Assembly (NCBI RefSeq): GCF_026339955.1 | Contig: NZ_JAPEPW010000002.1 | Location: 1-64,000, forward strand | Direction: 5' to 3' | Length of the DNA stretch: 64,000 nt | Source of the DNA: Streptomyces sp. NBC_01549 | GTDB lineage: Bacteria > Actinomycetota > Actinomycetes > Streptomycetales > Streptomycetaceae | Shown here: positions 44,655 to 53,136 of the stretch, in pieces | How positions within the stretch are numbered: position 1 is the stretch's first letter | How the letters are laid out: each line of letters opens with the position of its first letter | Program-made: the position numbers and the translations under genes | The notes under the pieces: generated by a model | What the model saw: only the letters and a program-made list of their open reading frames with translations | What the model was told of the DNA's origin: nothing | The model's database searches: none

Positions 44655-44793
44655 GTGCGGCCACGCCGCTGTCCTGGCCGCGGCGGACTACCCCGCAGGC
44701 AAGACAGTCGCCGACGTCCGGCCCATCCGCGACGACAGCGAGCGCCGCGTCCGCGACCTTCTCGACGACCTCGGCGTCCCGGCACAGCACTGA
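44655..44793 (+). pseudogene. Low-molecular-weight phosphatase/ArsC C-terminal fragment
   Basis: Reads HAAVLAAADYPAGKTVADV followed by RPIRDDSERRVRDLLDDLGVPAQH and a TGA. The DPAGKSVxxVRxIRDxIxxRV end is typical of LMW protein-tyrosine phosphatase-fold arsenate reductases, with the catalytic Asp region partly present. The N-terminal CxxN/GxxR site is missing. It is a short remnant and the call rests on one block. Confidence 0.4.
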
Positions 44794-45061
44794 CTGCGGA
44801 CATTGGTACGGCAGCCGGCCTACGACTCGTCTTCGCCGACGTGGGTCGAAAATAATTCCAGCGACTGAGGCGACGGGGTTCCGTTCCGGGCGTACCGGCT
44901 AAGCACAGCGCCGTGAGCGGTGCACACCACCCCTGCCACCTGTCCGGCCAACGCCACGATCACGACATCCCCTGGCCACGGCCGCGCATGCCTGCCTGGC
45001 CGTCCTGCGCGCCCGCGAGCTGGACGCGGCAGAAACCGCCGTGGGGGCAGCGGGGCGGAAG

Positions 45062-45111
45062 AGAGGCCGAAGCCTCCTCGCTGGGTTGGAGAGACAGGCG
45101 GTTCGGCCTCT
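45062..45111 (+). promoter_or_regulatory. Inverted repeat in the leader of the rpoA copy
   Basis: AGAGGCCGAA (45062-45071) pairs perfectly with TTCGGCCTCT (45102-45111), separated by 30 bp, ending 90 bp upstream of the GTG start. It is followed by a direct repeat of TATCGCCCG. It could be a protein-binding site, an attenuator stem, or the end of a lost upstream gene. Confidence 0.5.
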
Positions 45112-45200
45112 GCGGAGACCGTATCGCCCGTATCGCCCGTACCCTTCGGGGTGTCTACGGCGTCACACAGCGGGCGCCAAACCACTGGAGGCAACACCCC

Positions 45201-46217
45201 GTGCTGATTGCTCAGCGTCCATCCTTGACCGAAGAGGTCGTCGACGAATTCCGCTCCCGGTTCGTGATCGAGCCGCTGGAGCCGGGCTTCGGCTACACCC
45301 TCGGCAACTCCCTGCGTCGGACCCTCCTGTCCTCGATCCCGGGTGCGGCGGTCACGTCCATCCGCGTCGACGGCGTTCTGCACGAGTTCACTACCGTGCC
45401 GGGCGTCAAGGAGGACGTCACCGACCTGATCCTCAACATCAAGCAGCTCGTCGTGAGCAGCGAGCAGGACGAGCCGGTCGTGATGTACCTGCGCAAGCAG
45501 GGCCCGGGTCTGGTCACCGCCGCCGACATCGCGCCCCCGGCCGGTGTCGAGGTGCACAACCCCGACCTCGTCCTCGCCACGCTCAACGGCAAGGGCAAGC
45601 TGGAGATGGAGCTGACCGTCGAGCGCGGTCGCGGCTACGTCTCCGCCGTTCAGAACAAGCAGGTCGGTCAGGAGATCGGGCGCATCCCGGTCGACTCGAT
45701 CTACTCGCCGGTGCTGAAGGTCACGTACAAGGTCGAGGCGACCCGTGTCGAGCAGCGCACCGACTTCGACAAGCTGATCGTCGACGTCGAGACCAAGCAG
45801 GCCATGCGTCCGCGTGACGCCATGGCTTCCGCCGGTAAGACGCTGGTCGAGCTCTTCGGGCTCGCCCGCGAGCTCAACATCGACGCCGAGGGCATCGACA
45901 TGGGCCCGTCCCCGGTGGACGCCGCCCTCGCCGCCGACCTGGTACTGCCGATCGAAGACCTCGACCTCACCGTCCGGTCGTACAACTGCCTCAAGCGTGA
46001 GGGCGTCCACTCCGTGGGTGAGCTCGTCGCCCGCTCCGAGGCCGACCTCCTGGACATCCGCAACTTCGGTACGAAGTCCATCGACGAGGTCAAGGCGAAG
46101 CTGGCCGGCATGGGCTTGGGCCTCAAGGACAGCCCACCCGGGTTCGACCCGACCGCCGCCGCACTCGGTGCGGACGACGACGGGGACGCGGGTTTCGTGG
46201 AGACGGAGCAGTACTGA
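45201..46217 (+). CDS. rpoA: Orphan RNA polymerase alpha subunit (RpoA paralogue)
   Basis: A 338-residue protein matching Streptomyces RpoA from end to end. The N-terminal domain (about 1-230) begins LIAQRPSLTEEVVDEFRSRF and contains GYTLGNSLRRTLLSSIPGAA, the dimer and assembly region. An acidic linker precedes the C-terminal domain (about 245-315) with LKREGVHSVGELVARSEADLLDIRNFGTKSIDEVKAKL, the DNA- and activator-contacting helices. The tail ends DAGFVETEQY as in the housekeeping protein. GTG 45201 has GGAGG upstream. The usual neighbours (rpsM, rpsK, rpsD, rplQ) are absent, so this is a second copy with its own leader. It is intact and could enter polymerase. Confidence 0.95.
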   Translation: MLIAQRPSLTEEVVDEFRSRFVIEPLEPGFGYTLGNSLRRTLLSSIPGAAVTSIRVDGVLHEFTTVPGVKEDVTDLILNIKQLVVSSEQDEPVVMYLRKQGPGLVTAADIAPPAGVEVHNPDLVLATLNGKGKLEMELTVERGRGYVSAVQNKQVGQEIGRIPVDSIYSPVLKVTYKVEATRVEQRTDFDKLIVDVETKQAMRPRDAMASAGKTLVELFGLARELNIDAEGIDMGPSPVDAALAADLVLPIEDLDLTVRSYNCLKREGVHSVGELVARSEADLLDIRNFGTKSIDEVKAKLAGMGLGLKDSPPGFDPTAAALGADDDGDAGFVETEQY

Positions 46218-46225
46218 ACGCTGCG

Positions 46226-46450
46226 CTGCGCCGGTCATAGAGACACCTCGCGCACGGGGGGCAGGAGAACGTCCACGCTGTTCCCTGCCCGCTGGGCGAC
46301 CTCGGCCGGATCCGCGCCCGCGCGCACAAGCTGGCGAAGGGAGCCGACGACAAAGCGGCGCAGCTCCGGCACTTCCCGTACGATCCGCTGCTCAGCCAGC
46401 CGGCGGTCGCCTGCTTCCGGGCTTGCCTGCTGTCCCCGTCGCCCCAGCTG
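46226..46450 (-). pseudogene. Tyrosine integrase C-terminal remnant
   Basis: Minus-strand frame reads ELRRFVVGSLRQLVRAGADPAEVAQRAGNSVDVLL, which fits the end of actinobacterial integrases (the x-PAEVAxRAGHSVxVLL block). A shift then gives ARCLYDRRSA, corresponding to the RYAKCLDG segment with the catalytic Tyr. The rest of the catalytic domain is absent. It lies just past the rpoA copy and may mark the edge of a former integrated element. Confidence 0.45.
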
Positions 46451-46580
46451 GTCTGACGCAAGGCGAACTCGGTCGGAATCCATCACACGTGGGCGTACGT
46501 GAGGCGCCTGGCCGCAGAGAAACTGGGGACGGCGCGGTGTGCGGGCACGTACAGACGAGCGCCATAGGAAAGCGGCTAAG

Positions 46581-48260
46581 CCTTGATCCACCGACGTGGT
46601 CTGAAAATGATCTTCTGACTGATCCTGAGCCGGTTTCGGGGCGGTGATTGTGGGCGGGCAGGTGGCACCCGCTGGTCTGCCCAGCATTTCCACGTTGTTC
46701 GGTTCCGGTTGGGCCTTGGCGGGCGGGGTGGGCAGGGTCGTCAGGCGGGTCCGGGTGGGTCGTGGGCGGTGTCGAAAAGATGTGTCCAGGCGTGCTGCCA
46801 GGGCCAGTTGTGTGGCAGGTGCAGGGTGATACGCCGTGCGGAGCGGGCGATCCGGGCCGGAATCTGGACCAGGTGGGCACGGAGAGTGGCGGTGGTGGCC
46901 TTGGCGTGGAAGGCGGAGGTGAGCGCGCCGGTGGCCCGCAGCAGGTTGTAGGTCATGGCCCACAGGGTGAGCCAGGCGGCGTTGGCGTGGAAGTGTCCGG
47001 AAGGCAGGTGGGTCAGTGCGGAGGCTTTGCTGTCGGCGATGACCTGTTCGACCACCGCGTGGTGGCGGTGTTCCCGCTCGGCCTGGAGGGTGGGGGCGGG
47101 GTTGTCGGTGAAGAACGGGTGGTAACGCCAGACGGGGAACAGTTCGCCCTGCTCACCTACGACGGCGGGTTTGGCGAGGTCACGGACCCGGCGGACGATC
47201 AGCCGGGCGGTGACTTGCTCGCTCTTCTTGCGGCTCGCGAAGGCGGTGTAGGCGGGCATCTCGGCGACTTCGGCGTCCGAAATGAGTTCGCCGGTCTCGG
47301 GGTCTGGCACCGCGGTCGGGTAGGTGATCTGCTGCCATGCTTCGGTGGGAATGGCGAGGACGGCCCGTTTGATGGAGGGGTTCATGCCGGTGGTGATCGA
47401 GAAGTGGGCTCCGGCCCGGCGGCAGGCGGCGATCACACCGGCGTTGTAGAACTGCGAATCGGCGCGCAGGATGCGGGTGCCGGTGCAGCCGGCCTCCCGG
47501 GCGGTGGCCAGGGCTTCGCTGACGAACTTCGGGGCGCCGCGGGAGTCGGCTGCCTTGCCGCGGCGCATGCGGACTCCGGCGATCACCGGGCGGGAGCCGG
47601 GCGTGCAGATGGTGGCGAGCAGGGGGTGGAGGGTGCGGATGCCCTTGAACCGGCCGTACTCGGCACCCTGTTTGGCCCGGCCGTAGACCCGTTTATGGGT
47701 GGAGTCGACATCAATGAATGCCATCGCGTCGGCGCCGGGCAGCAGCGGGGTATGCGCGGCCAGCGCGCCAAGGAACCGGCGGTGAACGGCGTGCAGTTGG
47801 AGAGCGTGACCGTGGGTGAACGAGCGCAGGAACGTGCCCAGCGTGGACGGGGCACGAATGCCCGCGAACACGGCCGTCATCGCACCATGGCGCAGAACGT
47901 TCAGGTCGTCGATGCTGTCCGCACCTGCGGCCATGCCCGCGACGATGCTGGTGACCTTGGCGTCCGCCGCCGCCCCCGCGCTGTTGCTCGCGCCGGTCAG
48001 CTTCACGTTCTCGGCCACCAGACGCGAAAGACCGCCCCGCTCGGCCAGGCGCATCACCGGGACCAGCCCGGCATACGCGATCAGATTCGGGTCATCGAAC
48101 GCAGCGGAGACCGCCGCCGATGTATGGGAAACTTTCATCTCGGAAGTGCCTTGCCGATCGTGCGTGCTGGAAGCCTGAAGAACTCCCATCATCGCAGGTC
48201 ACAAGGCACTTCCTCGTTTTTCTAGCCGCTATCCACAAGACGCCGGCCGGTGGATCAAGG
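46581..48260 (-). mobile_element. IS1380 family insertion sequence, 1680 bp, with CTAAG duplication
   Basis: Terminal inverted repeats CCTTGATCCACCG (46581-46593) and CGGTGGATCAAGG (48248-48260) are perfect over 13 bp. CTAAG flanks both ends (46576-46580 and 48261-48265). The transposase inside is complete, so the copy is likely functional and recent. Confidence 0.9.
46741..48138 (-). CDS. IS1380 family transposase
   Basis: A 465-residue transposase. LIAYAGLVPVMRLAERGGL opens the domain; first Asp in MAFIDVDSTHKRVYGRAKQG; second Asp in ILRADSQFYNAGVIAACRRAG; the catalytic Glu lies in HHAVVEQVIADSKASALTHLPS. The FHANAAWLTLWAMTYNLLRA end is characteristic of IS1380. ATG 48138 is chosen since homology starts there. 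The frame fills the element. Confidence 0.92.
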   Translation of the reverse strand: MKVSHTSAAVSAAFDDPNLIAYAGLVPVMRLAERGGLSRLVAENVKLTGASNSAGAAADAKVTSIVAGMAAGADSIDDLNVLRHGAMTAVFAGIRAPSTLGTFLRSFTHGHALQLHAVHRRFLGALAAHTPLLPGADAMAFIDVDSTHKRVYGRAKQGAEYGRFKGIRTLHPLLATICTPGSRPVIAGVRMRRGKAADSRGAPKFVSEALATAREAGCTGTRILRADSQFYNAGVIAACRRAGAHFSITTGMNPSIKRAVLAIPTEAWQQITYPTAVPDPETGELISDAEVAEMPAYTAFASRKKSEQVTARLIVRRVRDLAKPAVVGEQGELFPVWRYHPFFTDNPAPTLQAEREHRHHAVVEQVIADSKASALTHLPSGHFHANAAWLTLWAMTYNLLRATGALTSAFHAKATTATLRAHLVQIPARIARSARRITLHLPHNWPWQHAWTHLFDTAHDPPGPA

Positions 48261-48265
48261 CTAAG

Positions 48266-48486
48266 GGCGACCGACGGGCCAGAGAGGGGGACCAGACCCG
48301 TCCCACCAGCCCCAACAGCCTTGCTCGCCCAAAGCCTTACGAGCCATCCGTTCCTGGCTCACCCCCGCCATCACCCTGAACCGATGGTGGCGAGCCTGGA
48401 CGGACAAGGACCCGCCCCCCGACCTTCAGGCCCTGATCGACGCGGTCACCACCGGACACGGCATTGACCTCTACCGCCGGATCTAA
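48266..48486 (+). pseudogene. Transposase C-terminal fragment (IS701-like)
   Basis: Reads KALRAIRSWLTPAITLNRWW then RAWTDKDPPPDLQALIDAVTTGHGIDLYRRI and a stop, as at the end of IS701-type transposases. The frame upstream meets a stop in the CTAAG repeat next to IS1380, so only this tail remains. Confidence 0.55.
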
Positions 48487-48799
48487 CGAACTCGCCGGCA
48501 TGGTGTCGGTGATCGACACCAGAACCAACCAGGTGATCGGGTCCCCCATCACCGTCGGCAACGCCCCGGCCGGACTCGCCGCCTCGGGATGGGTCGAAGA
48601 CGTGATCGTCCGGTTCGTCCGGCCGGCGGATCCCCCTTTTCGCCCGTGGCGGAGGAGTGTTGGTGAGCGCGGACAATGGTGGAGCCGATCTGCGCCAGCG
48701 AGTCGATGTCGCCGACAGCCTCGGCGTGGGCCTGGGATTTGCTCCAGGGCACGAGTGGACACGCCGTCCGGGGCGTAGCGGGGGCTGGCCGGGAGGCGG

Positions 48800-49017
48800 C
48801 GCGGGGAGCTTCTGGGACAGTTCGATCATGTTGCCCCACGGGTCCCGGAGAACGCCAGGCGGCGGCTGGTGTCCTCGATCTCGAAAGGCTTGCCGATGAG
48901 GTCGACGCCGCGCTCGGCGAGTTCGGTGCGCGCTGCGCCGACCTCATCGACATGAACGCACATGTACTGGTAGCCGCCGTGCTGCAGGCTGACGCCCAGG
49001 TCGTCAGGCGATCCCAC
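48800..49017 (-). pseudogene. VOC (glyoxalase-like) family fragment, frameshifted
   Basis: YQYMCVHVDEVGAARTELAERGVDLIGKPFEIEDTSRRLAF is the C-terminal module of VOC proteins. One base out of place then breaks the conserved FxDPWGNxIEL motif, which continues in the next frame as RDPWGNMIELSQKLP (48800-48845). The N-terminal half is missing at the junction with a transposase remnant at 49020. Confidence 0.6.
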
Positions 49018-49225
49018 GGAAGCCCGTGAGTTGGTTGAAGCAGCGCTCGATCATGTTGCGTCGACGGTATGTCTCCGGTCGAATCCTGGTGGTCTGCCTG
49101 CGCGGCAGCTGCGTCTCATCCGGCGTCGTCGTTGGTCGATCTCCTCGGGGATGGTGTGCGCACTGCGTGCGCGTGGCAAAGGTCGCGCCTGGCGCCACTG
49201 TTGGAAGCATGCCTTGTTGTGTGAC
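49018..49225 (-). pseudogene. IS5 family transposase C-terminal remnant
   Basis: One frame reads TYRRRNMIERCFNQLTGFRGIA, the Glu-containing end of IS5-type transposases. Upstream, in another frame, HTIPEEIDQRRRRMRRSCRAGRPPGFD corresponds to the preceding segment. At least one shift separates them. Confidence 0.6.
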
Positions 49226-49289
49226 CTGCGGTGCCCCATCGTGGAGATGAGGCATTGAGCAGGTGTCGATACCGGCGCAGCAGCGAGAT

Positions 49290-49874
49290 CTTCGAAGCCG
49301 AGCCATCGCCGTGCCGGCAGCGGCCCGCGGCTTGGCCGGCTTCTACGTGGCCTTCGGTGTGACCCTGGCCGGTTTCGTCCTCGCCTCGAACGTACTTGGC
49401 CTGGCAAAGCTCTTGCACCTGCGTCACCGGTTTTGGCTGCTCGGCGGCGCTTCGGCGGCCATCGGCACCCTCGCAGCGATCATCGCCGGCCCCCTTCTGG
49501 GTGCTGTCCCGGCCCCCGTCATATTCTTGGCCCTCACCCTCACCTTGCTGGCAGCCGCAGCCGCCTTCACCACCAAGCTGCTTGGCGCCTACCTCGGCCC
49601 AGTCGGCCTCCCCATCGCCACCCTCGTGCTGCTCACCGTCGGCAACGCCACCAGCGGCGCAGTCATAGGGGCTGATCTGCTGCCCAGCGCCGCCCGAGCC
49701 GTCTCGGCACTGCTACCGCCGGGCGCAGCCGTCCGCGCAATCCGCAGCCTGAGCTACTTCGGGGGCGCGCACGCGACGGGACCCATCGTCACGCTCGCGC
49801 TCTGGGCCGTCATCGCTGCACTCCTTGTCGCCCTGCGCCCCCGCCTCATGCGGCGTGCCGCAGTCGATGGTTGA
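49290..49874 (+). pseudogene. ABC-2/DUF3533-like membrane protein, 5' truncated
   Basis: About 190 residues with five membrane helices: AARGLAGFYVAFGVTLAGFVL, HRFWLLGGASAAIGTLAAIIAG, PVIFLALTLTLLAAAAAF, LPIATLVLLTVGNATSGAVIG, GPIVTLALWAVIAALLVAL. This is the C-terminal part of Streptomyces membrane proteins in which a large outer domain and a first helix normally precede. The gene starts at the junction with the IS5 remnant, so the first part has been lost. The remaining frame is clean to the TGA. Confidence 0.6.
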
Positions 49875-49977
49875 CGTGTGGTCTGTGTGTGGCCCCATGC
49901 CTCGAGGACGGAAAACCCCAGCCGCACAAACGTCGTCCACCTGAATCGCCTTGCGGCGATCAACGCTTCACAAATTC

Positions 49978-50153
49978 ACTGAGGCTTCGCCATCTTCGAA
50001 CGTGCTGGTCGGAGGGGCTGGCGTGACGCTCCAGGGCTGTGCTCGTGCTGGTCGTGGGCGGGAGTCCGCTGTCTTGATCGACCGACGGGGCGGGCTGGGG
50101 CGGTTTCGCTGGTTCCTCCGCGTAGCGGGTCTGGTGACGCCTACGATCCGGTT
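49978..50153 (+). repeat. 176-bp inverted repeat, left copy (IS end)
   Basis: Starts ACTGAGGCTTCGCCATCTTC and runs to the start codon of the coiled-coil gene. It matches, in reverse, 51602-51777 with scattered differences only. The repeated segment is the left end and leader of the IS at 49978. Confidence 0.85.
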
Positions 50154-50154
50154 C

Positions 50155-50604
50155 ATGGTGGAGTCCGAGATCGCGGAACGGATCGCGGCGCGACGCGCGG
50201 AGCTGGACGAGCTCGAAGAACAGCTGGCCAAGCAGCTTGACGAGGTGCGGGCCGAGCGCGACGAACTCGCCATCGCCGAACGGGTCTGGCAGCAGATGGC
50301 CGAACAGATCGCCGTGAAGACGGCGGCGGCCGAGCCGGTGACCACGCAGGTTCGCGGGCCGGGCGGTGCTGCTGGTCCCGCACCGGGGCCCGGCGTCGGC
50401 GAAAACGCGCTGCCGCCGGAGTATCAGCGCATCCTCGCGATCGTGCGCCAGGCCGGGGCGCCGGTGGCGGCCAAGCAGGTCGGCGAAGTGCTGGAGGTGG
50501 CGGTGCGGGGCAAGCTGGAGCCGCTGCGCGGGAAGCTGTCCAAGCTCGCCGACCGGGGGTGGCTGCGCAAGCTGCCCGACGGACGCTTCACCGCACGCCT
50601 GTGA
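50155..50604 (+). CDS. IS-associated coiled-coil/winged-helix protein
   Basis: A 149-residue protein. Residues 2-55 are a long coiled coil (SEIAERIAARRAELDELEEQ, LAKQLDEVRAERDELAIAER). After an Ala/Gly/Pro linker, residues 88-149 look like a winged helix: PPEYQRILAIVRQAGAPVAA, VGEVLEVAVRGKLEPLRGKL, LADRGWLRKLPDGRFTA. It shares layout and several motifs with the protein at 33628. It precedes a DDE_Tnp_4-type transposase start at 50665 and lies inside the IS end. Function unknown. Confidence 0.75.
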   Translation: MVESEIAERIAARRAELDELEEQLAKQLDEVRAERDELAIAERVWQQMAEQIAVKTAAAEPVTTQVRGPGGAAGPAPGPGVGENALPPEYQRILAIVRQAGAPVAAKQVGEVLEVAVRGKLEPLRGKLSKLADRGWLRKLPDGRFTARL

Positions 50605-50664
50605 CCGGGCCCACCGCAGGCCGTGTGACGTAACTGTGGTGCACCCGGCGGCCGTTGAGATTGT

Positions 50665-50885
50665 GTGACCAAAACCAACGCGCCCGCCGAGGGCGTCTCC
50701 CCTGTCTACCAGTGCAAGCTGAACCTGTCCACGCGCACCGTCGTCTACCTCGCTGACTTGCTGCGCTCCCACCTCAAGGCGATCCGCTCCCCGTGGTGGT
50801 ACCTGTCCGCGGGCCGGATAGCGGTGCTCGTGCTGGCGATGCTGCGGCACTCATCTGCTCCCGACGCCTCTCGCGTCAGCTGTGA
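50665..50885 (+). pseudogene. Transposase N-terminal fragment (DDE_Tnp_4/HTH type)
   Basis: GTG start, then TKTNAPAEGVSPVYQCKLNL, STRTVVYLADLLRSHLKAIR and AGRIAVLVLAMLRH, the helix-turn-helix start of IS5-superfamily transposases with a DDE_Tnp_4 domain. After about 65 residues the homology ends where the histidine phosphatase region begins. The catalytic domain is gone. Confidence 0.65.
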
Positions 50886-50900
50886 CGCAGTGGGCTTCCG

Positions 50901-51488
50901 CTATGGGACGTTCCAGGCGGAGATGAACGGCTGCCCGTCCTCCGCGGCCAGGAAGCTGAGAGTGCCTGGATGCGGGTGGCCAAGCAGTCGGCTCGCGGAC
51001 GCGTCGAGGCCGAGCCAGCGCACGGTGAGCACGCGGGCCAGATGGCCGTGCGCGACGACGGCGACGTCGCCGTTGCTCAGCAGGGGACGTATGCGGTCCA
51101 GCGCCGCGTCAATGCGCGCGGCCATTTGCTGGAGCAGCTCGCCAGGATGGTCGGCATCGCCAGGAATGACACCGTCCCGCCACAGGTCCCAACCCGGCCT
51201 CGACTCGCGAATCTCCTCGGCGGTCAGACCCTCGTAGCCGCCGTAGTCCCACTCCAACAGGTCGGGATCGGGCTTGGCACCGGTCAAACCGGCCAACTCG
51301 GCCGTCCGCATAGCGCGGCTCAGCGGGCTGCTGAACACGGCAACCAGACGGCGGCGGGCCAGCCTCGGAGCAAGAGCCCTGGCCGCAGCCTCGCCCGCGT
51401 CAGTCAGCGGAACGTCGGTCCGGCCAGCGTGCTGGCCGGACCGACTCCACTCGGTCTGGCCGTGCCTGATCACTATCAGCTCACCCAT
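50901..51488 (-). CDS. Histidine phosphatase (phosphoglycerate mutase-like) family protein
   Basis: A 195-residue protein with the catalytic RHG motif in ELIVIRHGQTEWSRSGQHAG, the FSSPLSRAMRTAELAG block, the acidic DLLEWDYGGYEGLTAEEI, and the second catalytic His in VAVVAHGHLARVLTVRWL. Such enzymes hydrolyse phosphate esters through a phospho-histidine; the substrate is unknown. ATG 51488 is used because the family begins at this point. It lies between two inverted IS ends, so it may have been carried as a passenger. Confidence 0.88.
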   Translation of the reverse strand: MGELIVIRHGQTEWSRSGQHAGRTDVPLTDAGEAAARALAPRLARRRLVAVFSSPLSRAMRTAELAGLTGAKPDPDLLEWDYGGYEGLTAEEIRESRPGWDLWRDGVIPGDADHPGELLQQMAARIDAALDRIRPLLSNGDVAVVAHGHLARVLTVRWLGLDASASRLLGHPHPGTLSFLAAEDGQPFISAWNVP

Positions 51489-51601
51489 AGCCGCGCACGC
51501 TACCCAATCTTGTGGCACCCCGAGACACGTTCCTCGCCTTCGCCACCGCGCCTACCCGTCATCATCTGCGGCTACGGACTCAGCAAATGAGATGGCTTCA
51601 A

Positions 51602-51777
51602 AACCGGATGGTAGGCGGCACAGGAGCCGCGACGCGCAGGAGTTGGTGAAACCGCCCCGACCTGCCCCGGCAGAGGATCAGGACCGCAGACTCCCGCCCG
51701 TGACCAGCACGAGCAGCCCGGAGAGCCGTCACGCCAGCCCCTCCGACCAGCACGTTCGAAGATGGCGAACCCTCAGT
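51602..51777 (-). repeat. 176-bp inverted repeat, right copy (IS end)
   Basis: Reverse copy of 49978-50153. The outer end (CCTCAGT, ending 51777) mirrors ACTGAGG on the left. The copy stops where the coiled-coil gene would begin, so only the end of a second element is left. Confidence 0.85.
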
Positions 51778-51865
51778 AAAGACAGCCCACTCGGAAGCCA
51801 GCCGCGATTGGGCCTGGCCGACCGAGCCGAGCAGCAGCCACGGTCACTGTGTCGAGCAGATGGAT

Positions 51866-51970
51866 TCACTCGCGGTACAGCACCACTTTCAGGGCTCCTG
51901 TGGTGGTGCCGTGTGCGAACACCTCGTAGGCGTCTTCCATACGGTCAAGACCGAAGGTGTGGGGAGATGC
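51866..51970 (-). pseudogene. Zinc alcohol dehydrogenase C-terminal fragment
   Basis: HTFGLDRMEDAYEVFAHGTT followed by TGALKVVLYRE and a stop is the conserved end of medium-chain alcohol dehydrogenases. It is joined upstream to an IS630 remnant; nothing else of the gene is left. Confidence 0.6.
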
Positions 51971-52037
51971 CCTCCTCGCGGAGCAGGACTCGAAGGCCTT
52001 CATGGCTGATGTCATCGGCCACCCCCTCAGCGACCAG
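51971..52037 (-). pseudogene. IS630 family transposase, downstream segment
   Basis: Reads LVAEGVADDISHEGLRVLLREEG, the end of the N-terminal domain of IS630 transposases. It is the direct continuation of the segment at 53625 once the IS3 element and one CAG are removed (ADFL joined to VAEG). It ends at the alcohol dehydrogenase junction. Confidence 0.7.
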
Positions 52038-52074
52038 CGGAACCTGTCAAAGCGATCAAGGCAGGTAGATCGTT

Positions 52075-53136
52075 CTAACGCTGTGCTGGGATCAGTGGGC
52101 CGTCTGGTGCCGGCTGGTTGATCCAGGCCGCTGCGGGGAGCTTGGGAGGCTCGGGTGGTTTGCGGACGAAGCGTTCGGGGTGCTTCGCGTAGACCGTCTG
52201 GAGGACGTCGGCACGCATCTCGCGGAGCTGCTCGGCGAGACCGAAGTGCACGTCGTAGGGCGTGTGCAGGCCGATCCCGGAGTGCCGATGCTCTTCGTTG
52301 TACCAGGTGAAGAACTGGGTGCACCACGCCCGGGCGTCCTCGAGGGATCCGAAACGCTCGGGAAAGTCGTGCCGGTATTTCAGGGTCTTGTACTGGCTCT
52401 CGCTGTACGGGTTGTCGTTCGACGTCTTCGGCCGCGAATGCGACTTGGTGACGCCGAGATGGGCCATCATCTGGGCGACGTTCTGCGCGACCATCGGGGA
52501 CCCGCGGTCCGAGTGGATCGTCAACTGCCCTGGTTCGATACCGTACTTGGCGATCGACTCGGACAGGAACCGCTCGGCGAGGTCCTTGTTCTCGTGGGCG
52601 GCGATCATCCAGCCGACCGTGTAGCGGCTGAAGATGTCGATGATCGTGTAGAGGCAGTAGTAGACGCCCTTGACCGGCCCCTTCAGCTTCGTGATGTCCC
52701 AGCTCCATACCCGGTTCGGGCCCTCGGCGACCAGCTCGGGAACGGTCCGGGGCGGGTGGACGGCCTGGCGGCGGCGTTCACGGACCTCGCCATGCCGTCG
52801 CAGGAGCCGGTACATCGTCGACTCCGAGCACAGGTAGACACCCCGGTCCAGGAGCACCGCGTAGATCTCGGCGGGCGCCATGTCGGCGAACTCCAGGGAA
52901 TGGAGCACGTCGAGGACCCGTATCTCCTCCTCGGGTGTGAGAGCGCGGGCGTGTCGGCGCCGTTCTGGCCGCGGCTTGGCCGGGGCGGGGCTTCGGCGGT
53001 GTTGGCGGTAGTAGGTGGCACGGCTCACGCCGAGAGCGGCGCATGCCTGGACGCGTCCGACCAGCCCGCTGAGCTCTTCAAGGGCCTGATTGCGGGCGGT
53101 GTTGAACGCCACGGCCGCGAGCTGGGCTTCGGTCAC
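52075..53136 (-). CDS. IS3 family transposase orfB (integrase core)
   Basis: A 353-residue product. An HTH_21-like part (LSGLVGRVQACAALGVSRATYYRQ) precedes the rve domain: first Asp in NRVWSWDITKLKGPVKGVYY, second Asp in LTIHSDRGSPMVAQNVAQMM, Glu in SNDNPYSESQYKTLKYRHDF. FTWYNEEHRHSGIGLHTPYDVHFG closes it. The GTG at 53136 overlaps the orfA stop (GTGA). Intact. Confidence 0.9.
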   Translation of the reverse strand: MTEAQLAAVAFNTARNQALEELSGLVGRVQACAALGVSRATYYRQHRRSPAPAKPRPERRRHARALTPEEEIRVLDVLHSLEFADMAPAEIYAVLLDRGVYLCSESTMYRLLRRHGEVRERRRQAVHPPRTVPELVAEGPNRVWSWDITKLKGPVKGVYYCLYTIIDIFSRYTVGWMIAAHENKDLAERFLSESIAKYGIEPGQLTIHSDRGSPMVAQNVAQMMAHLGVTKSHSRPKTSNDNPYSESQYKTLKYRHDFPERFGSLEDARAWCTQFFTWYNEEHRHSGIGLHTPYDVHFGLAEQLREMRADVLQTVYAKHPERFVRKPPEPPKLPAAAWINQPAPDGPLIPAQR

